Of a stretch of DNA of 64,000 nucleotides, positions 1-10,869 are shown in pieces. The translations under genes and the position numbers were made by a program. Source of the DNA: Cristatella mucedo. Lineage: Eukaryota; Bryozoa; Phylactolaemata; Cristatellidae. The notes below the pieces were generated by a model. It did not search any database and had not been told where the DNA came from. It saw nothing but the letters and a program-made list of their open reading frames with translations. The stretch is taken from NCBI GenBank assembly GCA_009760855.2, contig WPIO01000061.1, positions 1,741,501 through 1,805,500 on the forward strand, in the 5' to 3' direction. How positions within the stretch are numbered: the stretch's first letter is position 1; each line of letters starts with the position of its first letter.

Positions 1-785
1 ACAGGGACCCACTAAATGCTGTCCTATATAGGTGTGTTTTTAGGTTCCTTTAAATGTGGTCAGGTCAGGGGTTGTTTGGACGCAGGTTGGGATGGAGTTC
101 CAGGCTTTGGGAGCATATGAACTAAATGGACGGTCTCCAAAGGATTTAAGGTTAGTATGAGGTATTTTTAGACTGTTGGATTCCGAGAAGTGGGTGGTAC
201 AATGCTTGGCCTGATGGGGTAGTATATCTGACAGATAGGCTGGAGCCATAGAATGAAGGGACCTTAAAGTGAGCGACAAAACCTTGAAGTCAATCCGTTG
301 CTTGACTGGTAGCCAGTGCAGGTCGGCGAGAAGCTGTGTAATGTGGCAACTGCGATGCTCACGACAGACAAGCCTAGCTGCAGAGTTTTGCACCAGCTGC
401 AATCGTCTGATCGCACATGCTGGTAGGCCAGTAAGCAGTGAGTTGCAGAAGTCGAGACGGGATGTCACGAATGCATGAATCAACTTGGACGTGGTATCTT
501 TATCTAAACAAGCCCGAATTTAGCAATGTTATGAAGCTGAAAATAGGCCGATTTGACTGTGGAGCTGATATGGTCGTCTAACGAGAAGTCGCTTTGGAAT
601 ATGACACCTATATTCCGAGCTGATTCGACTGGAGATATGGTGGCAGAGTCAATTTTGAGAGTCAGCCTTTCCAATCTCTGGATCACACTGGGTTTGCCCA
701 TAACTAGTAACTTAGTTTTATCATCGTTAAGTTTTAGAAAATTAGCTGCCATCCGTGTGCGGATGTCATCAATGCATGCAGCTGG
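1..785 (-). mobile_element. Family-1 L2-like LINE, 3' part, cut by window edge
   Basis: Antisense copy covering the thumb and C-terminal part of the reverse transcriptase. Read on the minus strand, 806-504 gives the segment with [19 protein letters not shown] and 483-40 gives the C-terminal block with RLDFCNSLLTGLPACAIRRLQ and LHWLPVKQRIDFKVLSL, typical of L2/CR1-group ORF2. The two blocks are out of frame with each other, so the copy is dead. The 3' UTR and tail lie beyond base 1. It abuts copy B head-to-head near 785. Confidence 0.88.
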
Positions 786-3302
786 CCCTACCCACATCAA
801 GGTCACACACTCGACCAGATTTTCTCATATAACTGCACTTTTTCATCACCAATTATTACCAATTCCTGCTTATCTGACAACCTGCAGATCTCATTAAATC
901 TACAGTGTGTGCCCACATCCTCCTCTAAAATAACCTGTGAATCACGAAACCTCAAGAGCCTTGACATCGATGCTGTCCGTCCGAGAATATCTGCTTCACC
1001 TCTGCTGCTCAGTACTCCCTCCGATTTGTCATCACTGGTAGATTGCTACAACACAACACTAGCTGACACGCTCGACGAGTTTACACCTCAGCCAAAACGC
1101 ACTGTGCACCCCAGCCCAGATGGCCTACGGTTTACCACAGACATTAAACTAGCCAAGTCTACTAAACGAAAGCTTAAAAAAGCATGCAAAAGATCCGGAC
1201 TAACTGTCAATCGACAGGCATATGAAGACTACTGTAGGTCGTACCAATTGATCCTACCAAAGGCCAAGTCTAGCTTCTATAGAAACATTGTTAAATCACA
1301 GATCCACAATCCAAAAATGCTGATGTCGACAATAAACCATCTCCTCAACCGTTCCCAGATTAGCTCCTTACCTGATGATCTAGCCGATCGCTTCTCTCGA
1401 TTCTTTGTGCAGAAGATAGACAAGATCAGGGAATCCATCCATGCAATGACAACCTTCCCACTAGAATACTGTGGCTGCGCCTCAACGTCTGCATTTAAGC
1501 ACGTCACTAGTGATCTAGTCCTAAAGTTCGTATCTCAATCAAAGAAGACAACAAGTCCACTGGACCCTATTCCCACTGTCCTGCTCCTACGTTGAATTGA
1601 TCTGCTGCTGCCATGCATAACCAGCATCATTGATATGTCATTAGCCTCAGGTCATGTCCCAGCACCTTTCAAAAAAGCTGTAGTCAGGCCACTTCTCATG
1701 AAAGCTACACTAGACCAAGAGAACTTAAGCAACTACCGCCCAGTCTCCCTTCTACCATTCCTATCAAAGACTCTGGAACGGGTCGTGGCAGACCAGCTTA
1801 ACTCACATAGCGAAACCTCACACCTTACTAGTAAGTTCCAGTCCGGCTTTAGAGCTAATCGCTCCACAGAGTCAGCATTGCTTTGGGTATACAACGACCT
1901 ACTTAGGAATGCAGACATGGGTAGAGTGTCTCTTCTTGTTTTCCTCGATCTTTCGGCGGCTTTTGACACCATCGATCACAAAGTTCTTCTAGAGCGCCTC
2001 TCATCTCGCCTGGGCATCACTGGCACTGCTCTGCAGTGGTTCAGGTCCTACCTCAGTGGGAGACTCCAGAGAATTGACGTGAATGGACAAAAAAATCATC
2101 TGAAGTACCTCTAAAATATGGAGTACCTCAGGGCTCTGTGCTAGGTCCGGTTCTTTTCACGGTTATACTCTGCCTCTTGCTGATGTGATTGCCAAGCACA
2201 ATCTAGGCTTTCACTTCTATGCGGATGACACTCAGTTGTACCTTTGCTTTGATCCCTCCCAGCCTTCGAGCACCTCAAATTCTCTCAACTCACTTGCTGC
2301 ATGCATTGATGACATCCACACATGGAATGCAGCAAATTTTCTAAAACTAAACGATGATAAAACTAACTTACTAGTTTTGGGCAAACCCAGTGTGATTCAG
2401 AGATTGGAAAGGCTGACTCTCAAAATTGGCTCTGCCAGCATATCTCCAGTTGAATCAGCTCGAAATCTAGGTGTCATATTCTAAAGAGACCTATCTTTAG
2501 ACGACAATATCAGCTTCACAGTTAAATCCGCCTATTTTCAGCTTCATAACATTGCTATAATTCGATCTTGTTTAGATAAGGATACCACATCTAAGTTGGT
2601 CCATGTATCCTCCTCGACTTCTGCAATTCACTGCTTACTGGCCTACCAGCATGTGCGATCAGACGATTGCAGCTGGTGCAAAACTCCGCAGCTAGGCTTG
2701 TCTGTCGTGAGCGTCGCAGTTGCCACATTACTCCACTTCTCGCCGACCTGCACTGGCTACCAGTGAGGCAACGGATTGACTTCAAGGTTTTGTCGCTCAC
2801 TTTTAGGTCTCTTCATTCTATGGCTCGAGCCTATCTTTCAGATATACTACCCCATCAGACCAAGCATCGTTTCTCCCACTTTTCGGAATCCAACTGTCTG
2901 GAAATACCTCGTAGTAACCTTAAATCTTTTGGAGACCGTGCATTTAGTTCATATGCTCCCAAAGCCTGGAACTCCCTCCCGACCTGCATCAGAACATCCC
3001 ACGACCTGACCACATTTAAAAGAAACTTAAGAACACACCTATTTAGGACAGCATTTAGTGGGTCCCTGGGATTCGTCCTTGAACTGCTTATGCGTGCTGA
3101 CACTGTGCATGCTGCCACTAACCGCATTTGCATGCTGACCCTGTGCATGTAACCCAAACCATATTATTTAGTTTGCTTTTTTTTCAAGCATGATTTTACT
3201 TACCAGTCAATTGCATATCACTTTGCAACAAATGTACAGTGCCTAGAAAGTGATTAAGTTATCTAAAGGCGCTTTATCAAGTGCATTATTATTATTATTA
3301 TC
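786..3302 (+). mobile_element. Family-1 L2-like LINE, 5'-truncated, 2.5 kb
   Basis: Begins inside the endonuclease-to-RT linker (the GPTHIK region), runs through the reverse transcriptase (YADD at about 2214-2230) and the C-terminal region, then a 3' UTR ending in the terminal hairpin and a short (ATT)n tail at about 3285-3302. The reading frame is broken by a nonsense codon near 1594 (TGC to TGA), a frameshift near 2095, a short deletion near 2163 and a CAA-to-TAA stop at 2482. No activity is expected. The same CAA-to-TAA stop occurs in the copy at 48178-50325. Confidence 0.92.
1635..2114 (+). pseudogene. LINE family-1 reverse transcriptase, N-terminal fragment
   Basis: A 159-codon open stretch holding the first RT motifs: the [19 protein letters not shown] block, a [14 protein letters not shown] block and the [23 protein letters not shown] block with the first catalytic Asp (LDLSAAFD). 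It ends at a frameshift in a run of A bases near 2090. Downstream RT motifs including FYADDTQLY continue in another frame at 2185-2484. Retroelement origin is clear; it is not a host gene. Confidence 0.85.
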
Positions 3303-4025
3303 TATTACTTATAAATTCTTTCCAGCTGACCTAGTCTATTCTCGTTAACGAATAGAAGCCAGGAAATATGAAGTAATTATGACCAACTTGTTCTGTTTAG
3401 CAAACTCAGTACTGCAGATCCGTCCTGCCTCATCAATGAAAAAACGTCTGTTCGTTCCGTACTCGTTAGAATGCACATTTTTGAAGTCAGTAGGACAGCA
3501 GTCGTAGTTTTATGAACACTCAATAAATAAAGGGCAAGTTCATCCTAGGCTCTTACTACCACCACAATGGCAACAACCGAAGAGAAGCAATAGGAATAGT
3601 AAAGACAAAGTTCAGTCGACTTAGTGGCCGTATTCGTGCAAAGGCATATTTGACTCGGCAGCTATTAACTCTGCTTTCAATGTGCAAGACAGGACTGCTT
3701 GTAACTGCAGAATTAGAATGTACATTGTGAAATAGCTAATTTAGTTATCCAGACGGCAACTTGCTATTTAATTAGCTATGGCTTGATACTGGGTGCAAAA
3801 TCTCCAGCAACAGCTAATGCAAAAGTAGCTAATGGCCATCAGCTATCCGGTAACAGCGTACATTCACCCGCAATATTCATAGCTAGGTCAGGAGCACTTC
3901 TGTTCTTATACTTCCGTCACAGTCGATGCATTTTCTACTCCAGATGCAATCACAGATTTAAAGCTCAGTTAAAATGAACAGCTACGAAGGCTGCTGTCTG
4001 AGATTTCCCATGAGTCCGGTGCCCG
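3303..4025. other. Unassigned interval, no gene seen
   Basis: About 720 bases of mixed, moderately AT-rich sequence between the tail of a family-1 LINE and a SINE. Short open frames are present, the longest 64 codons at 3783-3977, but none has recognisable motifs or splice context. I see no repeat family here. Confidence 0.5.
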
Positions 4026-4213
4026 GTGAGCCGTTAAAGCACACTAGGTAAGGGGGCTTGCTTATCACGACTTCGCACCCGAGGTCGTGGTTTTGAATCT
4101 TGGGGTAGGTGAATCTTTATCACAGGTGCCTGCGTTAGTGATGACAAGCTAGGGTCTTCTGTCACTATGCAAAAGAAGCAATTAAATCAGCTAGTAATTT
4201 TGTTTACTTTTTT
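4026..4213 (+). mobile_element. tRNA-headed SINE, copy 1 (diverged)
   Basis: Matches the SINE seen best at 60884-61070: a tRNA-like head with the GACCTC/GAGGTCGT hairpin region, a degraded B-box-like stretch, the body containing a (A)TCGCCAC...GTGGTGAT-like hairpin, and the 3' end AATCAGCTAG followed by a T-rich tail. This is the most diverged of the five copies: the B box reads GTTTTGAATC. Confidence 0.8.
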
Positions 4214-4396
4214 CCTGCGTGAAGGGTTCTAATACCTTTGTTTAAGATGTCTCAGGCATGTCTCCTTGAGCAGCAGCTGCTGCATCACAAAAGCTGGCTG
4301 CTCTTAAAGTCAGGCCAGTGGTGCTGCTGGTATTGTGATTACTGGCTACTCACAGTGCACATCACAATCACCTTTGCCTACGGTTGCTCACGAATG

Positions 4397-5848
4397 ATAT
4401 TCTAAAGGCATCGACCGATACCTTCAGCTTTTATCGATTGACTGCCATGCACGTTTATCCAAGCAGGAAGTTGATCGTGCAAATAAACTACATTTAAATC
4501 AAAACTAGCCTCAAAACTAACATCAATTTTCAGCATCTTCTCCAACTTGTGAAATTTGTTCAAAAAAGAAGTCTACTTTTTCAGTTAAGCGAAGGCAAAT
4601 GTAGCATTACATTTGTACAGCACCCACTAGGATTAATCCTATGCTCCTCCAAACTGGACTACTTGTACCTCGATAGGCTCATCGGAGCATCTTAAAAGAC
4701 AGGCTCTTGAAGGATTTGTCCGTTGTTCCCTTCATCTGTACTGTCATCTCCGTCCTCACTGACATTGTAATTTGGCCACGCCTGCTAACTGTGCCTTGTT
4801 AGGGGGCGGACATAAAGGCTTACCTGCGACAAAATATGACTAGTTTTACTCATCATATTAGTAGCGTAATAACAATACCGTGCAGGTTGCTTTGAGAAAA
4901 GACACTTTGGCTGAATTTAAATCCAGAGTATGCTAGTATTTGACTCGTTTTGGTTCTCCTGGTTTGACAGGTTGAATATGTTCACCAGTTTGATTGAAAG
5001 CATAATTTTCCTCGCACTATTACTATGCACATATTCAGACGAGTATTAGACATCGCCAAGGCCTAACCAGGTGCACGTTTGTGAGACCTTTGGAAGTCGT
5101 GTAATCCCAGCTGCACTCACAAAGTATGCATTGCGAGCCTACGGTCGACCTAGTACTTGGCCAGTACCCCAGTTCTGCCATCGACACAACCGCATAGTAT
5201 CTATTTTAGTGTATGTCCCGAAAGTGCTGCTACAAGACCGTGCTTACGCTAGAAGCTTAAAAATAAGGCAAGTGTAGATGTAAGACGCACTCATTCTCCC
5301 CATGCTAGGGAGATACAGCACAGGAGAAATACCTACGGAGGGATGAAGCACCACAACACCCAGACGGGCACAAAACTTAGACTGGCCTGGTGGAGGAACT
5401 TCGTGGACCTAAATGAAATGTCTTGGATACCCTGCTGCTAGCCATGTGGAGCTGCCAGCAGGGGGATCTTCGCATGGCAGCCGCTAGAGGTGCTCGTGTG
5501 CCAGATTTCGCGGTCGGCATGGCTACTCTGCTTTGACTGGTCATAGGCTATGTCATTCTGTTTGCCCTGGCCCTGGCGACTTGCTTGCCGGCTCGGCGGC
5601 AACTAGTCCATCGCGAGGGTTTTTGGCACTGGAAGCTTATGTTATTCATTTGCAGGTCACCGAAGAAAAGAACATGGCACAAGAAAGGGTCCAGCCCTCT
5701 CAAACTGAATGTTAACTTTCCTTTCCAGCTGTGAAAAATGTCACGTCGCTAAACGTTTCCACATCATTGAAGAGTTTGCATTGATGGTCGGGCTCTCAGC
5801 GGGTAATTTTAGGTCCCCCTTTTTGATGATAATGATAACCCTCGACCT
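4397..5848 (+). repeat. Unclassified repeat R, copy 1
   Basis: About 1.45 kb that is repeated in the same orientation at 41813-43445. Both copies open at CTAAAGGCATCGA(C/A)CGATACCTT and end at CTCGACCT followed by a family-1 LINE piece. No convincing protein is encoded; the longest frames (5071-5277 and 5533-5715) are not preserved in the other copy. It could be an older segmental duplication, a non-coding portion of an unidentified element, or the 5' end of an old LINE subfamily. I cannot place it in a known class. Confidence 0.7.
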
Positions 5849-6419
5849 GACCTCTCGTTAGACAACCACATTAGTTCCACTGTCAAATCTTCCTACTTTC
5901 AGCTACATAAAATTGCTAAAATTCCTGCTTGCTTAGATGAAGATACCACGGGTAAGTTGATCCATGCATTTGTGACATCCCGTCTCGACTTCTGCAACTC
6001 CCTGCTTACTGGCCTACCGGCATGTGCAATTAGGCGATTGCAGCCGCTGCAAAACTTCGTGGTTGGCTTGTCTGTCGTGAGCATCGCAGCTGCCAGATCA
6101 CACCATTTCTCGCCGACCTGCACTGGCTACCGGTCAAGTAACGGGTAGACTTAAAGGTTTTCTCGCTCACTTTTAGGTCCCTTACTCCAGCCTATCTCTC
6201 AGATCTACTTCCCCACCAGGCCAAACATCGTACCACCCGCTTTTCGAAATCCAACAGTCTTCCAATACCTCGTACAAACCTCAAATCCTTTGGAGACCGT
6301 GCATTTAGTTAGTGTGCTCCCAATGCCTGGAACTCCCTCCCGACTTTAGTCAGAACGTCCCCTTACCTGACCAAATTTAAAAAAACTTAAAAACACACCG
6401 ATTTAGGACAGTATTTATT
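5849..6419 (+). mobile_element. Family-1 LINE (copy C), left part, interrupted
   Basis: Old family-1 copy starting in the RT thumb at the block translating near LDNHISSTVKS and running to the C-terminal block, ending GGACAGTATTTATT. The next family-1 element (6420-7907) begins immediately and the missing 3' UTR resumes at 7908 with AAGTCCCTGTGATTC. The two halves join exactly where the family consensus predicts, so this copy was split by a later insertion. Confidence 0.85.
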
Positions 6420-7907
6420 GCTAGTAAGTTCCAGACTGGCTTTAGAGCTAATCACTCCACAGAGTCAGCATTGCTTCGGGTATACAACGACCTACTTAGG
6501 AATGCAGACATGGGTAGAGTGTCTCTGCTTGTTTTGCTTGATCTTTCGGCAGCTTTTGATACCATCGATCACAAAGTTCTTATAGAGCGCCTCTCATCTC
6601 GCCTGGGCATCACTGGCACTGCTCTGCAGTGGTTCAGGTCCTATCTCAGTGGGAGACTCCAGACTATTGACGTGAATGGACAAAGATCATCTGAAGTACC
6701 TCTGAAATATGGAGTACCTCAGGGCTCCGTGCTAGGTCTGGTTCTTTTCACGGTTTATACTCTGCCTCTTGCTGATGTGATTGCCAAGCACAATCTAGGT
6801 TTTCACTTCTATGCGGATGACACTCAGTTGTACCTTTGCTTTGATCCCTCGCAGCCTTCGAGCACCTCAAATTCTCTAAACTCACTAGCTGCATGCATTG
6901 ATGACATCCGCACATGGATGGCAGCAAATTTTCTAAAATTTAACGATGATAAAAATAACTTACAAGTTATGGGAAAAACCATTGTGATTCAGAGATTGGA
7001 AAGGCTGACTCTCAAAATCGGCTCTGCCAGCATATCTGCTGTCAAATCAGCTCGGAATCTAGGTGTCATATTTCAAAGCGACTTCTCGTTAGACTACCAT
7101 ATCAGCTCCACAGTCAAATCCGCCTACTTCAGCTTCATAACATTGCTAAAATTCGGGCTTGTTTAGATAAAGATACCACGTCCAAGTTAGTTCATACATT
7201 CGTGACATCCCGTCTCGACTTCTGCAACTCACTGCTTACTGGCCTACCAGCATGTGCGATCAGGCGATTGCAGCTGGTGCAAAACTCCGCAGCTAGGCTT
7301 ATCTGTCGTGAGCGTCGGAGTTGCCACATTACTCCACTTCTCACCGACCTGCACTGGCTACGAGTGAGGGAACGGATTGACTTCAAGGTTTTGTCGCTCA
7401 CTTTTAGGCCCCTTCATTCTATCGCTCCAGCCTATCTGTCAGATATACTACCCCATCAGGCCAAGCATTGTACCACCCGCTTCTCGGAATCCAACCGTCT
7501 ATAAAGACCTCATACAAACCTTAAATCCTCTGGTGACCGTGCATGTAGTTCATATGCTCCCAAAGCCTGGAACTCCCTCCCGACCTGCGTCAAAACATCC
7601 CCTGACCTGACCACATTTAAAAGGAACCTAAAAACACACCTATGTAGGACATCATTTAGTGAGTCCCTGTGATTCGTCTTTGATGTGCTTATGCGTGCTG
7701 ACACTGTGCATGCTGCTACTAACCACATTTGCATGCTAACCCTGTGCATGTCACTCCCAACCATATTATTCATCTCGTTTGTTTTTCAAGTATGATTTTA
7801 CTTACCATTCAATTGCATTTCACTTTAAAGCAAATGTAAAGCGCCTAGAGAGAGATTGAGTTCTCTGAGGGCGCTTTATCAAGTGAATTATTATTATTAT
7901 TATTATC
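6420..7907 (+). mobile_element. Family-1 LINE (copy D) nested inside copy C
   Basis: 5'-truncated copy starting at GCTAGTAAGTTCCAGAC, in the middle of the RT, and ending with the terminal hairpin and (ATT)n tail at about 7857-7907. It keeps a 231-codon RT segment and a C-terminal open stretch (7202-7504). It is inserted within the 3' UTR of an older family-1 copy, which flanks it on both sides. Confidence 0.9.
6471..7166 (+). pseudogene. LINE family-1 reverse transcriptase core fragment
   Basis: 231 codons covering the palm of an L2-like [15 protein letters not shown] with the first catalytic Asp, [10 protein letters not shown], and [10 protein letters not shown] with the YADD active site. 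It continues into MGKTIVIQRLERLTLK and stops at a frameshift just after the KSAYF block; the C-terminal part continues at 7202-7504 in another frame. The copy lacks the endonuclease and RT N-terminus, so it cannot be autonomous. Confidence 0.87.
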
Positions 7908-8160
7908 ATTAAGTCCCTGTGATTCTTCCTTGATGTGCTTATGCGAGCTGACTCCGTGAATGCTGCCACTAACCACATTTGCATGCTGACCCTGTGCAGG
8001 TCCCTCCTAACCATGTTATTCATATTGTTGGTTTACCAAGCATGATATTACTCACCATTCAATTGCATTTCCCTTTGCAGCAAATGTAAAGCGCCTAGAA
8101 AGAGATTGAGTCATCTGAGGGTGCTTTTTCAAGTGCTTTATTAATAATATTATTATTGTT
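7908..8160 (+). mobile_element. Family-1 LINE (copy C), right part with 3' end
   Basis: Resumes the 3' UTR of the copy begun at 5849. It carries the conserved TTTGCATGCTGACCCTGTGC stretch, the GTAAAGCGCCTAGAAAG hairpin arm and a decayed AT-rich tail (TTAATAATATTATTATTG). It directly follows the (ATT)n tail of the nested copy. Confidence 0.85.
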
Positions 8161-8890
8161 AGTACAGTCTCTTAGGAAAGTGTTAATTCTTCGAAAATAT
8201 CTGTTTTTATCAGATGGTTAATAGATTAAACGTAGGCTATAGAAATGCATGTTACAGACGCTGCATGTTTAAATCAGTTATTAGTGTGCCAGCTAGTCAG
8301 GCATACGTCACTACTCATAATCACTAGATTGCGTATTTTTAGACAAGTTCTAATACTCTTCATGTTACGAACATCAGTTACAGAAAATGTGTTCACTGTC
8401 AGTGCTTTCTTTTGAAGCCGTGAATTTACTATGCAAAGTCAAAGTTTTAAATCTACTTGAAAATGTAATAACAATAACAGTTTCAATACTTGTACGGTAC
8501 TGCAAAGGTACGGAAAACAAAGCGAGGGACAGTATGAGGAATTTCCCAAAGATTGATATGTCAATTCTAAGCTAATCTGAATATTTGCTTTACTTGGAAA
8601 GAAAGTTGCCTTTTATAAAGCAACGGTTGCTTAAGTACACTAAACGGCAAGTAAGCCTTGTTTTGCATTTAATATTATTTTGTCGAGAAAAACCCTCAGG
8701 GTTTACTCTGAAATGCAAGATAGGTACTCGAAGTATAAATAATGAAGGTTTGATTGGAACCCACTAAGCTGTTTAAATCACGAACAGCACTGCCGCTATA
8801 GTTTTCCCTAAAGTAAAAAGGATTGTCTGAAAAAATAAATAAATTGGAACATTCCTTCATGTTTATTAGAAAGAAATTATTATTCTGAAA
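8161..8890. other. AT-rich unassigned interval
   Basis: No repeat family and no supported gene. Several open frames of 60-97 codons exist, as expected by chance in AT-rich DNA, with no recognisable motifs. Confidence 0.5.
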
Positions 8891-9369
8891 TAGGTTAAAA
8901 TCAACCAGTAAGTTGTTAGAGCTTAAATATACATGAACGAATTTTCGAATTATAAATAATGAGATTGAATATGAACCTACTGGTAACAAACAGCCATAAT
9001 ATAAATTATCGGAAATATATATTGAATAATGTGCATCTTTAGTATTCGTGTTCTTAACATAAGGAAACGTAGTGCAAATTAGTCGTATATAATAGTCTCC
9101 GGCACAGCAGCAAACCGGAAATAAATTATCCTACAATAAGTACTCTTCGTTCACCTGCAAAAATTGCAAACGATGTCCAATCCACTGGGCCTGATCATTT
9201 GGAAGAAATGGGGTCTCATTTAGCTCCACACAAATGGCTAGCGTGATTAAAATAACGAAAGTGCACAGCATACCAAAACTCATTCACCAGCCTGCGGATT
9301 TTGGTGCAGGTGGTGTCGTAAGATTGAATAAAGTAAACGTCTTTAAATCTATTTAGCCTTTGGAATCAC

Positions 9370-10022
9370 GGCTTACCGGCATGTGCAATCAGGCGATTAC
9401 AGCTGGTGCAAAACTACACAGATAGGCTTGTCTGTCATGAGCTTCTCAGGTACTACATCACACTACTTCTCTCCGACCTGCACTTGCTACCAGTCAAGCA
9501 ACGGATCGACTTCAAGGTTGTGTCGCTCACTTTTAGGTCATTTAATTCTCTGGCTCCAGCCAAGTTATCAGATCTACTCCCCCACCAGGCCAAGCTTCGT
9601 ATCACCCGCTTTTCTGAATCCAACAGTCTACCACATACAAAGCTCAAATCCTTTTGAGACCGTGCATTTAGTTCGTATGCTCCTAAAGCCTACAAATCCC
9701 TCCCGACTTCCGCCACGACATTCCCTGACTTAACCCCAAGTAAAAAGAACTTAAAAACGAACCCATTTACAACAGCATTTATTGAATCACAGTGATTCAT
9801 CCCTCATGCGCTTATTTGTGCTGACACTGTGCATGCTGCCACTAACAACATCTGCATGCAACCCCGTGCATGTCACCCTTAACTATATTATTCATCTTGC
9901 TTAGCAAGCATAATATCACTCACCATTCAATCGCGTTTCATTTTGCAGCAATTGTAAAGCACCTAGATGAGATTGATATCTCCAAGGGTGCTTTATTAAG
10001 TGCATTATTATTATTATTATTA
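9370..10022 (+). mobile_element. Family-1 LINE 3' fragment
   Basis: Starts at CTTACCGGCATGTGCAATC, inside the C-terminal RT block, and ends with the terminal hairpin and (ATT)n at about 9955-10022. Two overlapping broken frames (9383-9733 and 9406-9657) carry the LHLLPVKQRIDFKVVSLTF signature. It lies inside makorin-locus copy 2 and has no counterpart at the matching site near 23.1 kb, so it inserted after that duplication or was lost from the other copies. Confidence 0.85.
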
Positions 10023-10379
10023 TTTCGTAATTCAAAATTTTATAATGAAACGTAGTTTGTTGGTATGTAGATTTTGCTTGCTCAAGCACATTGTGTCTGT
10101 AATGGTTGCAGGCTCAAGCCAAGTAGTAAAATTTTGCCAGTAAAATATTATCCTGTAATACGTACGACCAATTAAGAATAGTTTTCTTTCAGATACTGAT
10201 ATGGGACAGTACAATGTATACACCATTTCCTGTCGCCATTGATATTCACTTAGTAAATTTATTTTTATTTTATTATTAGTACCCTGTTAGCATCACCCCT
10301 CTTAAGTTTTAATATAGCACCATTTTTTGCCTAATTTGCTTGAACAAATAGCTCCTAATTCGTAGTACAAAGGTCTATA

Positions 10380-10865
10380 AACTTCTCCTCTGCTTAAAGT
10401 CAGTTGGCGACAGAAGCTGTTGCTTTGCAAATAATAGATAGTAAAACTCTCTCCAAAAAATCACTTTCACAATTCTTGCGCAATAAAATAAATAAATAGG
10501 TCCTAGCTGATTAAACAGCCTCTTTTTGTATAGCGACAGAAGAGCCTTTACGGCTATCACCGCCGCTTGCAGTGGCAATAAAGAATCGCCCACCGCAGGA
10601 ATCAAACCCACGACCTTGGAACGGAGGTCGTGAAAGCAACCGCCTTACCTATTGTGCCATCACGGCTCACCGATGACAACTACTCTCCTGCTGCCCACTA
10701 CGGTCCATCGTTTCCAGCTGTCCTTAAGCTCTTCTACCTTGCTACCCACTCCAACTGATCGCATGCCACAGCTACGCTTCTCACTTTCTCTTTGTTCCGT
10801 GAGATTACGTCTGCTTTCTACTGAATGCGTATCAAAAGCCGCTTAGGCTGTGAGAGCAGGATAAC
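10380..10865 (+). mobile_element. Family-2 LINE 3' end, interrupted by a SINE
   Basis: Left piece 10388-10483 (AGTCAGTTGGCGACAGAAGC, the RT C-terminus coding for LKTVGDRSF) and right piece 10671-10865 (GACAACTACTCTCCTGC through AAAGCCGCTTAGGCTGTGAG). The two pieces are continuous in the family-2 consensus. The same remnant lies at equivalent positions in copy 1 (23130-23400) and copy 3 (51930-52200), so it predates the locus duplications. Confidence 0.83.
10484..10670 (-). mobile_element. tRNA-headed SINE, copy 2, inserted in a family-2 LINE
   Basis: Minus-strand copy. The A/T-rich tail (TAAAATAAATAAATA) is at the low end, then CTAGCTGATTAAACAGCC, the body, the B-box complement GGAATCAAACCC and the tRNA-like head ending GGCTCAC at 10670. 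The matching sites in the two paralogous loci (about 23212 and about 52125) lack it. Confidence 0.9.
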
Positions 10866-10869
10866 AATT

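Noticed and set aside
269-478. Recurrent + or - strand frames beginning MSDKTLKSIRCLTGSQCRSA (also at 2591, 7192, 32742, 37040 and 49591)
   Set aside because: They recur only because they are antisense to the conserved family-1 RT C-terminal block; they have no independent support.
1-3302. Twin-priming (5' inversion of a single LINE) as the origin of the head-to-head pair
   Set aside because: Twin priming would put different, adjacent parts of the element in the two arms. Here both arms contain the same C-terminal RT region, so they overlap.
5071-5715. Small genes in repeat R (68- and 60-codon frames)
   Set aside because: The frames are not conserved in the second copy of R at 41813-43445.
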